Positions 43,400-51,673 of a stretch of DNA of 64,000 nt are shown piece after piece. Position numbers and translations under genes: made by a program. Below the pieces are notes generated by a model that made no database searches, was not told where the DNA came from, and was given only the letters and a program-made list of their open reading frames with translations. This DNA comes from Pseudoalteromonas haloplanktis ATCC 14393 (lineage in GTDB: Bacteria; Pseudomonadota; Gammaproteobacteria; Enterobacterales; Alteromonadaceae). The stretch covers positions 1 to 64,000 of the forward strand of contig NZ_AHCA01000015.1 of NCBI RefSeq assembly GCF_000238355.1, read 5' to 3'. Within the stretch, counting starts at the first letter, position 1. Every line of letters begins with the position of its first letter.

Positions 43400-43930
43400 A
43401 TGGGCTTGACTTATGAGGTGAAAGTCCTCTGTAGGAAGATCACCGCTTAAATAACATTCTGTTATTAAACGATAGGCACTCGCGAATGGCAAGGGCTAAA
43501 TCGCGAGAGATAGTCTGGAGGAAGCCGCTAGTATTCTTTATATAAGTATGTGCGAGCTGATGAACAAAAACATCAAGGTGGGCCATTACCCCCTTTACTT
43601 TCTAATATTTTACTCGATGAATTAGATAATAAACTAACCTACAAACAACAGAAGTTTGCACGTTACGCTGATGACATAATCATTTTAGTAAAAACGAAAA
43701 ACGAAAAACGAAAAACGAAAAACGAAAAACGAAAAACGAAGGGCTAATAATCCAACGGGAAATTACTGTGTTTATCACTAAGCGATTAAAGCTCAAAGTG
43801 AACGAATCGAAAAGTCGGGTCGGTCCAGTATCAGGCTCGAAATTTCTCGGGTTCACCTTCTGTTACGGTCAAGTACAAATCCACGAACAGGCGCTAAAGA
43901 AATTTAAAGTGACTCGCCATATCGTGTGGT
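43400..43930 (+). pseudogene. Decayed group II intron with broken reverse transcriptase/maturase
   Basis: From about 43400 to 43540 the sequence has group II intron-like words (GAGGTGAAAGTCCTCTGTAGGAAG, given here only in part by position 43421-43440, and GGAGGAAGCCGC near 43517). Two reverse-transcriptase fragments follow. The first, from 43550, has QGGPLPPLLSNILLDELD and the active-site RYADD. The second, in another frame from 43768, has RLKLKVNESKSRVG and SKFLGFTF. The N-terminal half of the enzyme, domain X and the intron 3' end are missing. A 7-bp repeat tract separates the fragments. It is a dead remnant. Confidence 0.8.
43690..43738 (+). repeat. Seven tandem copies of AAAAACG inside the reverse-transcriptase remnant
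   Basis: Seven exact 7-bp units. They lie directly after the YADD active-site region and cause or mark the frame change: one unit more, or two fewer, would join the upstream frame to the downstream maturase frame. Confidence 0.95.
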
Positions 43931-43933
43931 GTG

Positions 43934-43970
43934 GGGGCTGGAGGTTAGAAACCTCCGGCTACTCGATTAG
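43934..43970 (-). repeat. GGAGGT hairpin repeat, copy 2, at the 3' end of the TIR gene
   Basis: GGAGGT (43940-43945) and ACCTCC (43951-43956) with loop TAGAA, then GGCTACTCGATTAG. It truncates the intron remnant on one side and borders the TIR-gene stop on the other. Confidence 0.75.
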
Positions 43971-43975
43971 CTTTT

Positions 43976-44833
43976 TTACCACGGGTGCTTTATTGGAACA
44001 TCTATATCATTGTCCATGATAAATGAAACCAATTCCCGATAACTTGCCAGTAAGCTTCCACGATTGCACCAGTTGTTTTGTTCATCAGACACGTTTGGAT
44101 TAATAAACGTAGCATTAGGGGAAATATAATAGTTTAAATATTCAGGGTCTAGCGATTGAATAGTATGCTCCCAATCAGCATCAAAAACCAAGTCAAACAT
44201 ACTTAAAAATCTTGAGATTAAAGAATTAAAATGTTGAGATTTATCATCATTAAGCTTCAACTTGTCTGCTTTTAGAATATTGCGAGATAAACCAAGTATT
44301 TCTTCTAATAGCTCACGCTCACTTCGAGTATGTGATTCATTATTCGAAGTGTCACTAGCTAAGAGTTCCATCACACGTGTTTCAAGCTTTGGCCAAAAAG
44401 CTTCAAATACATCACGAAGTACGTCATCAGCAAGTACATTATCAGTATTTGAATTATTAATTGTAGTAACAAGAGCATACATGTCTGACTTATTAAAAAG
44501 CGTTGTTTGAAATTGAGTCAGTGGCCCTGATATATCAGCATTACCTAAGCCAAAGAGAATTGGGCATACTAGAGAAGCATCAACTTTTTTTGATATAGCT
44601 CCTGCCTCAAACATTATCCAAGGGCTATTTAAATTCTCTTTTGTTATACAAAAAATACCAACCGAAGAATTGTCTAACTCATCTGCAATATCAGATGACC
44701 AGCGGTTTCCCTTATCTATATCGCTAGGAGTAAAATATGGTTTTACCGTTTGTAATACACTTGGTAACCAAGCTCGTATAGCTTGTGCTATATCTTTACT
44801 TTGATCTCCTGACCAACTAATAAATACTTTCAA
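43976..44833 (-). CDS. TIR-domain protein (TTG start)
   Basis: A 285-aa protein. Residues 1 to about 150 form a bacterial TIR domain: KVFISWSGDQSKDIAQAI at the start, the DIDKGNRW loop, and SPWIMFEAGAISK, in which Glu76 is the expected NAD-cleaving residue. The C-terminal 130 residues are of a type I do not recognise. The TTG at 44831-44833 is chosen because GGAG lies 5 bp upstream and the protein then starts exactly at the first TIR strand; the longer frame to 44938 has no ribosome site. TIR proteins of this kind act in antiphage defence or as effectors, by cleaving NAD or making cyclic ADP-ribose signals. No Thoeris ThsA or other known partner is adjacent. Confidence 0.85.
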   Translation of the reverse strand: MKVFISWSGDQSKDIAQAIRAWLPSVLQTVKPYFTPSDIDKGNRWSSDIADELDNSSVGIFCITKENLNSPWIMFEAGAISKKVDASLVCPILFGLGNADISGPLTQFQTTLFNKSDMYALVTTINNSNTDNVLADDVLRDVFEAFWPKLETRVMELLASDTSNNESHTRSERELLEEILGLSRNILKADKLKLNDDKSQHFNSLISRFLSMFDLVFDADWEHTIQSLDPEYLNYYISPNATFINPNVSDEQNNWCNRGSLLASYRELVSFIMDNDIDVPIKHPW

Positions 44834-45133
44834 AACAACTCCATATTTGAGATAAAGCGAACAGCTTAATGAACACCATTTTGGTGGTTTATAACACACC
44901 AAAACGGCGTATATTACATACTCTGATAATTTCACCAATAATTACTTTTGTAAACATGTAATTAAAATAGCAAAATCTTAAGCTTGTTATTTTGCTCTAA
45001 ACCGTCTTTCAACTTGCTCTTTACACCTTGGGTTTCGTAACTCTCTACCCAACCTGCAACAACCAACGGTAAAATTTAACGCCGGGCTGCTCTAAAACTG
45101 ATAGCTGACAGCTTAAGGCTTACAGCTATACCT
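44834..45133. promoter_or_regulatory. Region upstream of the TIR gene, with inverted repeats
   Basis: No gene seen. TTTTGGTG (44879-44886) and CACCAAAA (44897-44904) form a perfect 8-bp inverted repeat, preceded by another CACCA half-site at 44874-44878. A second perfect 8-bp pair, AGCAAAAT (44969-44976) and ATTTTGCT (44989-44996), lies further out. At 45021-45060 is an inverted relative of the GTAGGTTGGG repeat. AGCTG-rich words near 45100-45125 follow the sapF stop and may end the sap transcript. Confidence 0.5.
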
Positions 45134-45895
45134 TTAGCAACTCAACAATTTTTGAGTAACTTTTGACTGTGGATTTTGAAATACATCTCTAGTTTTACCG
45201 TATTCAACGATTTCACCGTGATCCAATACCACGAGTTGGTCGCTAATATGGCGTACTAGGCTTAAATGGTGGGTGATCAAAATATAGCTTAGGCCAGTGT
45301 CTTGTTGAAGCTTGAGTAACAGGTTAACGGTTTGCGCGCGTACGGATGGATCTAAAGATGATAACGCTTCATCGAGTACCACCACTTTGGGATCTAAAAT
45401 TAATGCGCGGGCGAGGGCGACTCGTTGTAGTTGACCACCACTGAACATGTGTGGGTAATAATGTTGGTGGTCGTTTAACAAGCCTACTTTAGATAAGGTG
45501 GCGGTGATTTTTTCAGCACGACTTTGTTTATCTAAGTGAGTATTATATTGCAGGCAGTCGTTGAGCATTTCGCCTATGGTGAGGCCCGGGTTTAATGAAG
45601 CTTCCGAGTCTTGGAAAATCATCCGAATATGGCGACATTGTTGGTCGCGAATGCCTTTGTCTTCAATGATATTGCCACTGAGTAAAATTTGCCCTGCATC
45701 TGCGCTATCAGCTCCAGCAAGCAATTTTGCAAGGGTGCTTTTTCCTGAACCTGTTTCGCCGATAATAGCGAGGGTTTCACCTTGCTCTAGGCAAAATGAA
45801 ATGTTTTTTAATACTTCGAATCGTTTTCGTGAAAATAAGCCAGCTCTAAGGTTAAAGCTTTTCGATAAGGCTTGCACTTTTAACAGAGGTTGCAT
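45134..45895 (-). CDS. sapF: Peptide ABC transporter ATP-binding protein SapF
   Basis: ABC ATPase of 253 aa for the Sap peptide-uptake system, linked to resistance to antimicrobial peptides in enterobacteria and Haemophilus. Walker A is GETGSGKST, the signature FSGGQLQRVALARAL and Walker B VVLDEALSSLD. It is the last gene of the pspF-sapABCDF run; its start touches the sapD stop. Confidence 0.94.
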   Translation of the reverse strand: MQPLLKVQALSKSFNLRAGLFSRKRFEVLKNISFCLEQGETLAIIGETGSGKSTLAKLLAGADSADAGQILLSGNIIEDKGIRDQQCRHIRMIFQDSEASLNPGLTIGEMLNDCLQYNTHLDKQSRAEKITATLSKVGLLNDHQHYYPHMFSGGQLQRVALARALILDPKVVVLDEALSSLDPSVRAQTVNLLLKLQQDTGLSYILITHHLSLVRHISDQLVVLDHGEIVEYGKTRDVFQNPQSKVTQKLLSC

Positions 45896-46887
45896 TATTT
45901 CATTGCCTTAATTAAAGGAAAATGACACGCATAGCTGTGGCCATGCTGCTTAGTTAAAGGCGGTGTAACAACACAAGCTTTCTGGGCTTGTGGACAACGA
46001 GGGCCTAGTCGGCAACCGATTGGTAAATGTTGCAAAGTGGGAATTGTCCCTTTGAGCGCATAAAAAGGCTCTTTATGAGCAAGCCCTTGCTCGTAATCTG
46101 GCAAGCTTTTTAATAACGCTTGTGTATACGGATGACGTGGCAAAGTAAAAATACGTTGGGTTGGGCCAGCTTCAACCATTTGTCCGCAGTAAAGTACGTG
46201 AATGCCATGAGACCAGTTGACGATTTCTTCAAGTTCATGAGAGATCATTAAAATAGACATATTTTTCAGCTGATTTAAGCTTTTTAATAACCTAAAGACT
46301 TGTGCGCGAGTAGTGCTTTCAAGGGCGGTAGTTGGCTCATCGGCAATCAGTAACTTAGGGGTACGGGCAATGGCCATTGCAATCATTACTTTTTGACACA
46401 CGCCTTCTGAGAGCTCATGAGGGTAGCTTGATAGTACTTTCTCGTGATCTTTAATACCCACTTTATGGATCAATGCTTTGACACGTTCTTTGCGCTCGCG
46501 GTTGCGCTTTAAGAAAAAGCCAGAGCTTGCTATTTCAGGAAGCGTTTCAGCAATTTGCTCAAATATTTTGGCGGTTGGATCAAGGCAGCGACTGGGATCT
46601 TGATAAATCATGGCGATATCGCTGCCAACAATTTTACGGCGCTGCTCGTTTGATAAACGCATTAAGTCAACACCGCGCCAGTGCATACGGTCGGCGGTGA
46701 TATGCCAGCGCTTATTTAAAACGCCAACAATGGCTTTGGCGATCAAGCTTTTACCAGATCCTGATTCACCAACTAATGCATGGACTTCACCTTCTTTGAG
46801 GCTCAGGCTCACTCTATCTACGGCTCGGATCACAGTATCTGAAGTACGTAGCTCTATGGTTAAGTTTCGTATATCAAGTAATTGCAT
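45895..46887 (-). CDS. sapD: Peptide ABC transporter ATP-binding protein SapD
   Basis: ABC ATPase of 330 aa, oligopeptide-importer type. Walker A is GESGSGKSL, Walker B LLIADEPTTALE, and the C-terminal oligopeptide-type extension contains a Cys cluster (CRLGPRCPQAQKAC) that may bind iron-sulphur or metal, as in many Dpp/Opp ATPases. The signature motif is altered (LSEGVCQKVMIA), which is also the case in other SapD proteins. One-base overlap with sapF. Confidence 0.94.
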   Translation of the reverse strand: MQLLDIRNLTIELRTSDTVIRAVDRVSLSLKEGEVHALVGESGSGKSLIAKAIVGVLNKRWHITADRMHWRGVDLMRLSNEQRRKIVGSDIAMIYQDPSRCLDPTAKIFEQIAETLPEIASSGFFLKRNRERKERVKALIHKVGIKDHEKVLSSYPHELSEGVCQKVMIAMAIARTPKLLIADEPTTALESTTRAQVFRLLKSLNQLKNMSILMISHELEEIVNWSHGIHVLYCGQMVEAGPTQRIFTLPRHPYTQALLKSLPDYEQGLAHKEPFYALKGTIPTLQHLPIGCRLGPRCPQAQKACVVTPPLTKQHGHSYACHFPLIKAMK

Positions 46888-47781
46888 TTAGTCAGCCTTA
46901 CGTGCTTTAAGCACTTGGCGTAGCCCGTCGCCAACTAAGTTGGTCGACAGCACAGCTAAAAAGAGTAATACCCCGGGCAAGCCTACAGTCCAAGGCGCCA
47001 AATAAATTAAACCAAGGTTTTCAGCTAAAATTGCGCCCCATTCGGTGGTGGGAGGTTGTGCGCCTAATTTTAAAAAGCCCAATGCTGAAATATCAAGAAT
47101 AGCGGTCGAAAGCGCCATAGTAAAAATAACCACGATATGCTCATAAATATTAGGGAAAATTCCCCGTGAGAGGATATGCCAATTAGAGGCGCCATCGAGT
47201 TTAAATGCGGTGATGTAGTCTTTTCCAAGCTCTGTGACAATCAGGTTTCGTACCGAATGAATAAATTGTGGTAATAAGGCTAAAATAATCGCCCAAACGG
47301 TATTCATCAATCCAGGACCTAGTATTGCAATAATAATAATAGCTAATAGTAAGGAGGGGATTGATAAGGTGATATCAAGTAAGTGGTTTAAAAAACTTGA
47401 GCGTAATCCACGGCTAATACCTGCAAAAGTACCCACGAGTACACCAATCACTGTGGTTATAAGTGCTGCGATAACGGATAACCCAAAAGTATAGGTTGCG
47501 CCGTTCATTAATCGCGAGAGTACATCTCGGCCTAAATCATCTGTACCTAAAATAAAGCGTACATCGCCCATTTCATGCCATGATGGAGGGATCAGTAAGG
47601 CATCACTGTGCTGTTGGTTTACTCCATAAGGGGCAATCAGTGGTGCGGCGGCAGCTAAAATGGCAAAGGCAATAAAAATCCAAAGTCCAACAACGGCGGG
47701 GGGATTGGATTTAAACTTTCGCCAAAACCGCGCCAGTGGCGATTTATTTGATTCTTCTGAAAATAAATTAAACTTTGCCAT
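46888..47781 (-). CDS. sapC: Peptide ABC transporter permease SapC
   Basis: Inner-membrane permease of 297 aa with six predicted helices. The N-terminal oligopeptide-permease leader segment and the EAA-type loop (AFKLDGASNWHILSRGIFPN) are present. The start overlaps the end of sapB by 14 bp. Confidence 0.94.
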   Translation of the reverse strand: MAKFNLFSEESNKSPLARFWRKFKSNPPAVVGLWIFIAFAILAAAAPLIAPYGVNQQHSDALLIPPSWHEMGDVRFILGTDDLGRDVLSRLMNGATYTFGLSVIAALITTVIGVLVGTFAGISRGLRSSFLNHLLDITLSIPSLLLAIIIIAILGPGLMNTVWAIILALLPQFIHSVRNLIVTELGKDYITAFKLDGASNWHILSRGIFPNIYEHIVVIFTMALSTAILDISALGFLKLGAQPPTTEWGAILAENLGLIYLAPWTVGLPGVLLFLAVLSTNLVGDGLRQVLKARKAD

Positions 47782-48802
47782 GCGCTTGATTCCGTGACAG
47801 CGGGTCGAACAAGGTATAAGTTAATTCTGCAATAATGGTTGCCAGAATTACAAACATCGATACCGCTAATAAACCACCTTGAATGGCTGGGTAATCCCGT
47901 TGGTATATACTATCAATTAACCAACGACCAATGCCAGGCCATGAGAAAATGACTTCGGTGATCATAGCAAGTGTGATCAAAGTGCTAAACTGCAAACCAA
48001 TTTGTTTGATAACGGGTAATAGCGCATTACGTAACGCGTGATGGATAATTAATTGGGCGCGGTTTAAGCCCTTGGCTCGAGCAGTTTTAATATAACTTTG
48101 ATCAAGTACATGTAACATCGACTCGCGAGTAAAGCGCACTAATACGGTAGTCGGATACATTGCCAGCACTATGGTGGGTAATGTTAAGTGATGTAAGGCA
48201 TCAAGCATTGCCATACCAGCATACGGGAAGTCAGCGAGGATAATATCCAGTAAAATAAAGCCTGTTTGGTAGGGGATCTCGTATAGTAAACCCATTCGCC
48301 CAGACATTGGGAACCAACCTAGCTGCAATGAAAACACCATAATCAATAGCAATGCCAACCAAAACACCGGCATAGAGTAACCCACCAAGGTGGTAGAGTT
48401 AACTAGTTTATCAGGCCATCGGTGGTGATATGCCGCTGCAAATATCCCCGCTGGCACACCAACCACTACTGAGATAATCAATGCATAAAGACTGAGTTCC
48501 AGAGTTGCCGGAAAGAGGCCAATAATATGGCTGAATACGCTATCTCCTGAGGCAAAAGACAGGCCCCAATCGCCTTGTACAATACGGGCCAGAAACGCAA
48601 AATATTGAATTAAATAATTATCTTCAAAATGGTATTTTTCTTGTAACTCACTGGTTTGTGAAAAGCTGGTATTACTGATGCCACTTAAATTACTAAGTGG
48701 ATCACCGGGAAACAAATAACTCAGCGAAAATGTAAATACACTTAAAGTAAACATCATGAAAAACAGTAAGCCTAAGCGGCGCAAAATATAATGTAATACC
48801 AT
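47768..48802 (-). CDS. sapB: Peptide ABC transporter permease SapB
   Basis: Inner-membrane permease of 344 aa, DppB/OppB type: first helix LGLLFFMMFTLSVFTFSL, then FPGDPL and the EAA loop (TARAKGLNRAQLIIHHALRN). Adjacent to sapA with a 1-bp overlap. Confidence 0.94.
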   Translation of the reverse strand: MVLHYILRRLGLLFFMMFTLSVFTFSLSYLFPGDPLSNLSGISNTSFSQTSELQEKYHFEDNYLIQYFAFLARIVQGDWGLSFASGDSVFSHIIGLFPATLELSLYALIISVVVGVPAGIFAAAYHHRWPDKLVNSTTLVGYSMPVFWLALLLIMVFSLQLGWFPMSGRMGLLYEIPYQTGFILLDIILADFPYAGMAMLDALHHLTLPTIVLAMYPTTVLVRFTRESMLHVLDQSYIKTARAKGLNRAQLIIHHALRNALLPVIKQIGLQFSTLITLAMITEVIFSWPGIGRWLIDSIYQRDYPAIQGGLLAVSMFVILATIIAELTYTLFDPLSRNQAHGKV

Positions 48803-50409
48803 TATTTTTTCCTCGCATTAGCTAAGGAAATTGCCCCAAATGGACCAAGAGGAATACCCTCTACGTCAGCGCTACTGGCTTGAAAACGCATACCATGAGC
48901 CAATGGCAGTAGCGGCAGTTCATTTATCAGCATGGCTTGTATTTGTTGGTAATATTCTTTACGTTTGGTTAGATCCGTGGTGTCGAGTGCCTGAGTGAGT
49001 AATAAATCAAACTCAGGGTTACACCAATTTGCAGAGTTTTTACCACTAAATGCTGCGGTACAACTAAGCAGCGGACTAAAAAAGTTATCTGGATCGGGGG
49101 TATCTGCGGCCCAACCTAATAAAACGCTATCGTGGCGATGTTCACCAATTCGTTGAATAAAGGTATTCCATTCATATTCAACAATGCTGACGTTGACACC
49201 GATTTTTCGTAAATCGCTTTGCATTAGCTCAGCCATTTTACGCGCGTTAGGATTATATATACGGCTTACAGGCATCGCCCAAATAGTCATATCAAAACCA
49301 TTTGGCAGCCCTGCATCAATTAATAGTTTTTTAGCTAGATCCGGATTAAAGGTGGGTAATTTAGGTTGTGCCTGATATGCCCACGATGTTGGTGGTAATA
49401 ATGATTGTGCTCGAATACCATTGCCGTAATAAACAGCCTGCATGATTTTTTCAACATCAATAGCATGAGCCAGTGCTTGGCGCACGCGCAAGTCATCAAA
49501 TGGCGGTCGCTGGGTATTAAACGCCCAATAACCTATGTTTAAATTGGTTTCTTTTTGTACGTTGATATCGTCACGTTGCGCTAAAATACTCAGCTGTGCG
49601 CTGCTTGGATGTGCCGTGATATCACACTCTTTGGTCAGCATTTTTGCAATGCGTGTAGTACCATTTGGCGTTATGTCGTAGACCAATTGTTCAAGTACAA
49701 CGTGGTGCTTCCAATAATCTGGATTACGATAATAGCGCACTAAGTGATCGCGTCGATATTCTTTATAGATATAAGGACCTGTACCAACAGGGTATTGATC
49801 AAATAAATTCAGTTGCTCGCGCTGCTTTAATTGCATGGCGTATTCGCGAGATAACACGACGGCGAAATCAGTCGCCATATTAGCTAAAAAGCTACTTTCA
49901 GCATTAAATAGTTCAAAGCGCACTTGGTAGTCAGACACTCTGACTATTTGGCGGATCAGCTGATCGATTCCAACACTTTGAAAATAGGGGTAGTCAGCAT
50001 TACCAACAAAATGATAAGGGTTATACACGTCGAATAAACGGCTAAAAGTGAAAATCACATCATCGGCGTTAAACTCTCTGCTTGGTGTAAAGTAAGCAGT
50101 GGTATGAAACTTAACCCCTTTACGGAGTGTAAAAGTGACTGATTTACCGTCTTTACTTATTTTCCAATCAGTGGCGAGCTCGCTTTTAAACTCTGCGGTA
50201 ACCGGATCGATACTGATCAAACGGTCATATAATTGATTGGCAATAATATCGATAGTTGAACCCGTAGTCGTTACTTGCGGGTTAAACGACACAGGATTAG
50301 CCTCAGCGCAATAAACTAAGCCCTGGTTCTTTTCTTCTAACGTCTTTTCTTTGGTATCTAAGCATCCCGTTAGGGATAGCGATAAGATTCCAAGTAATAA
50401 TTTATACAC
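48802..50409 (-). CDS. sapA: Peptide-binding protein SapA, probable lipoprotein
   Basis: Periplasmic substrate-binding component (family 5) of 535 aa. YCAEANPVSFNPQ, YPVGTGPY and the GWAADTPDPDNFFSPLLSC motif match SapA. Unlike E. coli SapA, which has an ordinary signal peptide, the N terminus carries a lipobox (LSLSLTGC), so it is probably a lipoprotein. The gene begins 18 bp after the pspF stop on the same strand, which suggests a pspF-sapABCDF operon. Confidence 0.93.
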   Translation of the reverse strand: MYKLLLGILSLSLTGCLDTKEKTLEEKNQGLVYCAEANPVSFNPQVTTTGSTIDIIANQLYDRLISIDPVTAEFKSELATDWKISKDGKSVTFTLRKGVKFHTTAYFTPSREFNADDVIFTFSRLFDVYNPYHFVGNADYPYFQSVGIDQLIRQIVRVSDYQVRFELFNAESSFLANMATDFAVVLSREYAMQLKQREQLNLFDQYPVGTGPYIYKEYRRDHLVRYYRNPDYWKHHVVLEQLVYDITPNGTTRIAKMLTKECDITAHPSSAQLSILAQRDDINVQKETNLNIGYWAFNTQRPPFDDLRVRQALAHAIDVEKIMQAVYYGNGIRAQSLLPPTSWAYQAQPKLPTFNPDLAKKLLIDAGLPNGFDMTIWAMPVSRIYNPNARKMAELMQSDLRKIGVNVSIVEYEWNTFIQRIGEHRHDSVLLGWAADTPDPDNFFSPLLSCTAAFSGKNSANWCNPEFDLLLTQALDTTDLTKRKEYYQQIQAMLINELPLLPLAHGMRFQASSADVEGIPLGPFGAISLANARKK

Positions 50410-50427
50410 CCGTTTAGCCTCTGACTA

Positions 50428-51486
50428 TTATTGTTGATCTAACAAGTTGTATTTTTTCAAATAGCCTCGTAGTTGATGATACGTCAAACCAAGTACTTCT
50501 GCAGTTTTCTTTTGATTAAATTGACTAAATTCCAACGCTTTTTTTATTAAATCAATTTCAAACTCATTGGAGAGCGCTTTTAAACTACAAGGAAACTGAA
50601 ATTGTGTACGCGTTGTTGCAACAATCGGTTCTTCAGTGGCAGCAGGAATAGGGGGCGCCTCTGCTGTTTTTGTGATCGGCTTTTTGATCCGTTGCTTTGG
50701 TCTAAAGCGACTTTCAAATGGGTCTAAAATAATCTGGTGAACGGGAATATGTTCATTACCATGGCGGTATAAACTCCGTTCAACAACATTTTTTAATTCT
50801 CGAATATTTCCTGGCCAGTCATAGCCTTGTAATATTTCCATGGCACTGCGGGTAAAGCCACTGAATAGTTGCCAGTCTAAATCTCGGGCCATATTCATGG
50901 CAAATTGCTCGGCCAGTAGCATGATGTCTTCTTGACGTTCTCGCAAGGGAGGCAATGTAATAACATCAAACGCGAGTCTATCGAGTAAGTCGCTTCTAAA
51001 TTCGCCTTGCTCGGCTAAATAAGGGAGATCTTCATTGGTTGCACACACTAGGCGGGTATCGACCTTGACGGTTTGCTTACCGCCTACACGTTCGAATTCG
51101 CCGTATTCAATTACTCTTAATAGTTTTTCCTGCACCATGGCGGACGTATTGGCTAATTCATCTAAGAATAGAGTGCCGCTGTTGGCGCGTTCAAATCGTC
51201 CTTCGTGGCGTTTACTTGCTCCCGTAAATGCGCCGCTTTCATGACCAAATAATTCACTTTCAAGCAGGTTTTCGTTCAGTGCCGCACAGTTGAGCTTAAT
51301 GTAGTTTTGCTCCCAGCGCTTTGATAAAAAGTGTAACCGCGCTGCTATTAGCTCTTTACCCGTACCACGTTCACCAATAATCAGCACAGGTTTATCTAAA
51401 CTTGCCAGTTGTGAAACTTGATCAAGGACAGCTAAAAAGCTGTCTGATTGGCCGAGTAAATTATCTTGTTGGCGAAATTGGCTCAT
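50428..51486 (-). CDS. pspF: Phage-shock-protein operon activator PspF
   Basis: Sigma-54-dependent enhancer-binding protein of 352 aa without a receiver domain. Walker A is GERGTGKE, the sigma-54-contacting loop is GAFTGA, Walker B GTLFLDELANTS, and a C-terminal HTH of Fis type ends the protein (KKTAEVLGLTYHQLRGYL). PspA normally inhibits it. Divergent from pspA, with the sapABCDF genes behind it. Confidence 0.95.
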   Translation of the reverse strand: MSQFRQQDNLLGQSDSFLAVLDQVSQLASLDKPVLIIGERGTGKELIAARLHFLSKRWEQNYIKLNCAALNENLLESELFGHESGAFTGASKRHEGRFERANSGTLFLDELANTSAMVQEKLLRVIEYGEFERVGGKQTVKVDTRLVCATNEDLPYLAEQGEFRSDLLDRLAFDVITLPPLRERQEDIMLLAEQFAMNMARDLDWQLFSGFTRSAMEILQGYDWPGNIRELKNVVERSLYRHGNEHIPVHQIILDPFESRFRPKQRIKKPITKTAEAPPIPAATEEPIVATTRTQFQFPCSLKALSNEFEIDLIKKALEFSQFNQKKTAEVLGLTYHQLRGYLKKYNLLDQQ

Positions 51487-51610
51487 ATTCCCTAACTCTT
51501 AGTCATTTTTACTAACAGTTAGTGTATTTCATAATCAAGAAGAACTAAAGGAATTTGTATTTTTAGTTTAACATTATGAAATTATTACTGTATTTTATGT
51601 TTTATAAAGT

Positions 51611-51626
51611 TGGCAAGCATATTGTA
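51611..51626 (+). promoter_or_regulatory. Sigma-54 promoter of pspA
   Basis: TGGCAAGCATATTGTA, 48 bp upstream of the pspA ATG, matches the -24/-12 consensus TGGCACN5TTGCA apart from TTGT in place of TTGC. Its position next to pspF makes it the expected target. Confidence 0.8.
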
Positions 51627-51673
51627 ATAGTAACTGCAGACCAATTAAGTTAAACACTACAGAGGTAAATGTT

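Noticed and set aside
43349..43410. Integron attC site
   Set aside because: The stem with a bulged base looks similar, but the outer ends do not give RYYYAAC and GTTRRRY core sites in the right order, and no integrase is in the window. Kept only as a hairpin.
44834..44938. N-terminal extension of the TIR protein by 35 residues
   Set aside because: It has no ribosome site and runs through the inverted repeat; the TTG at 44833 has GGAG at correct spacing and starts at the first TIR strand.
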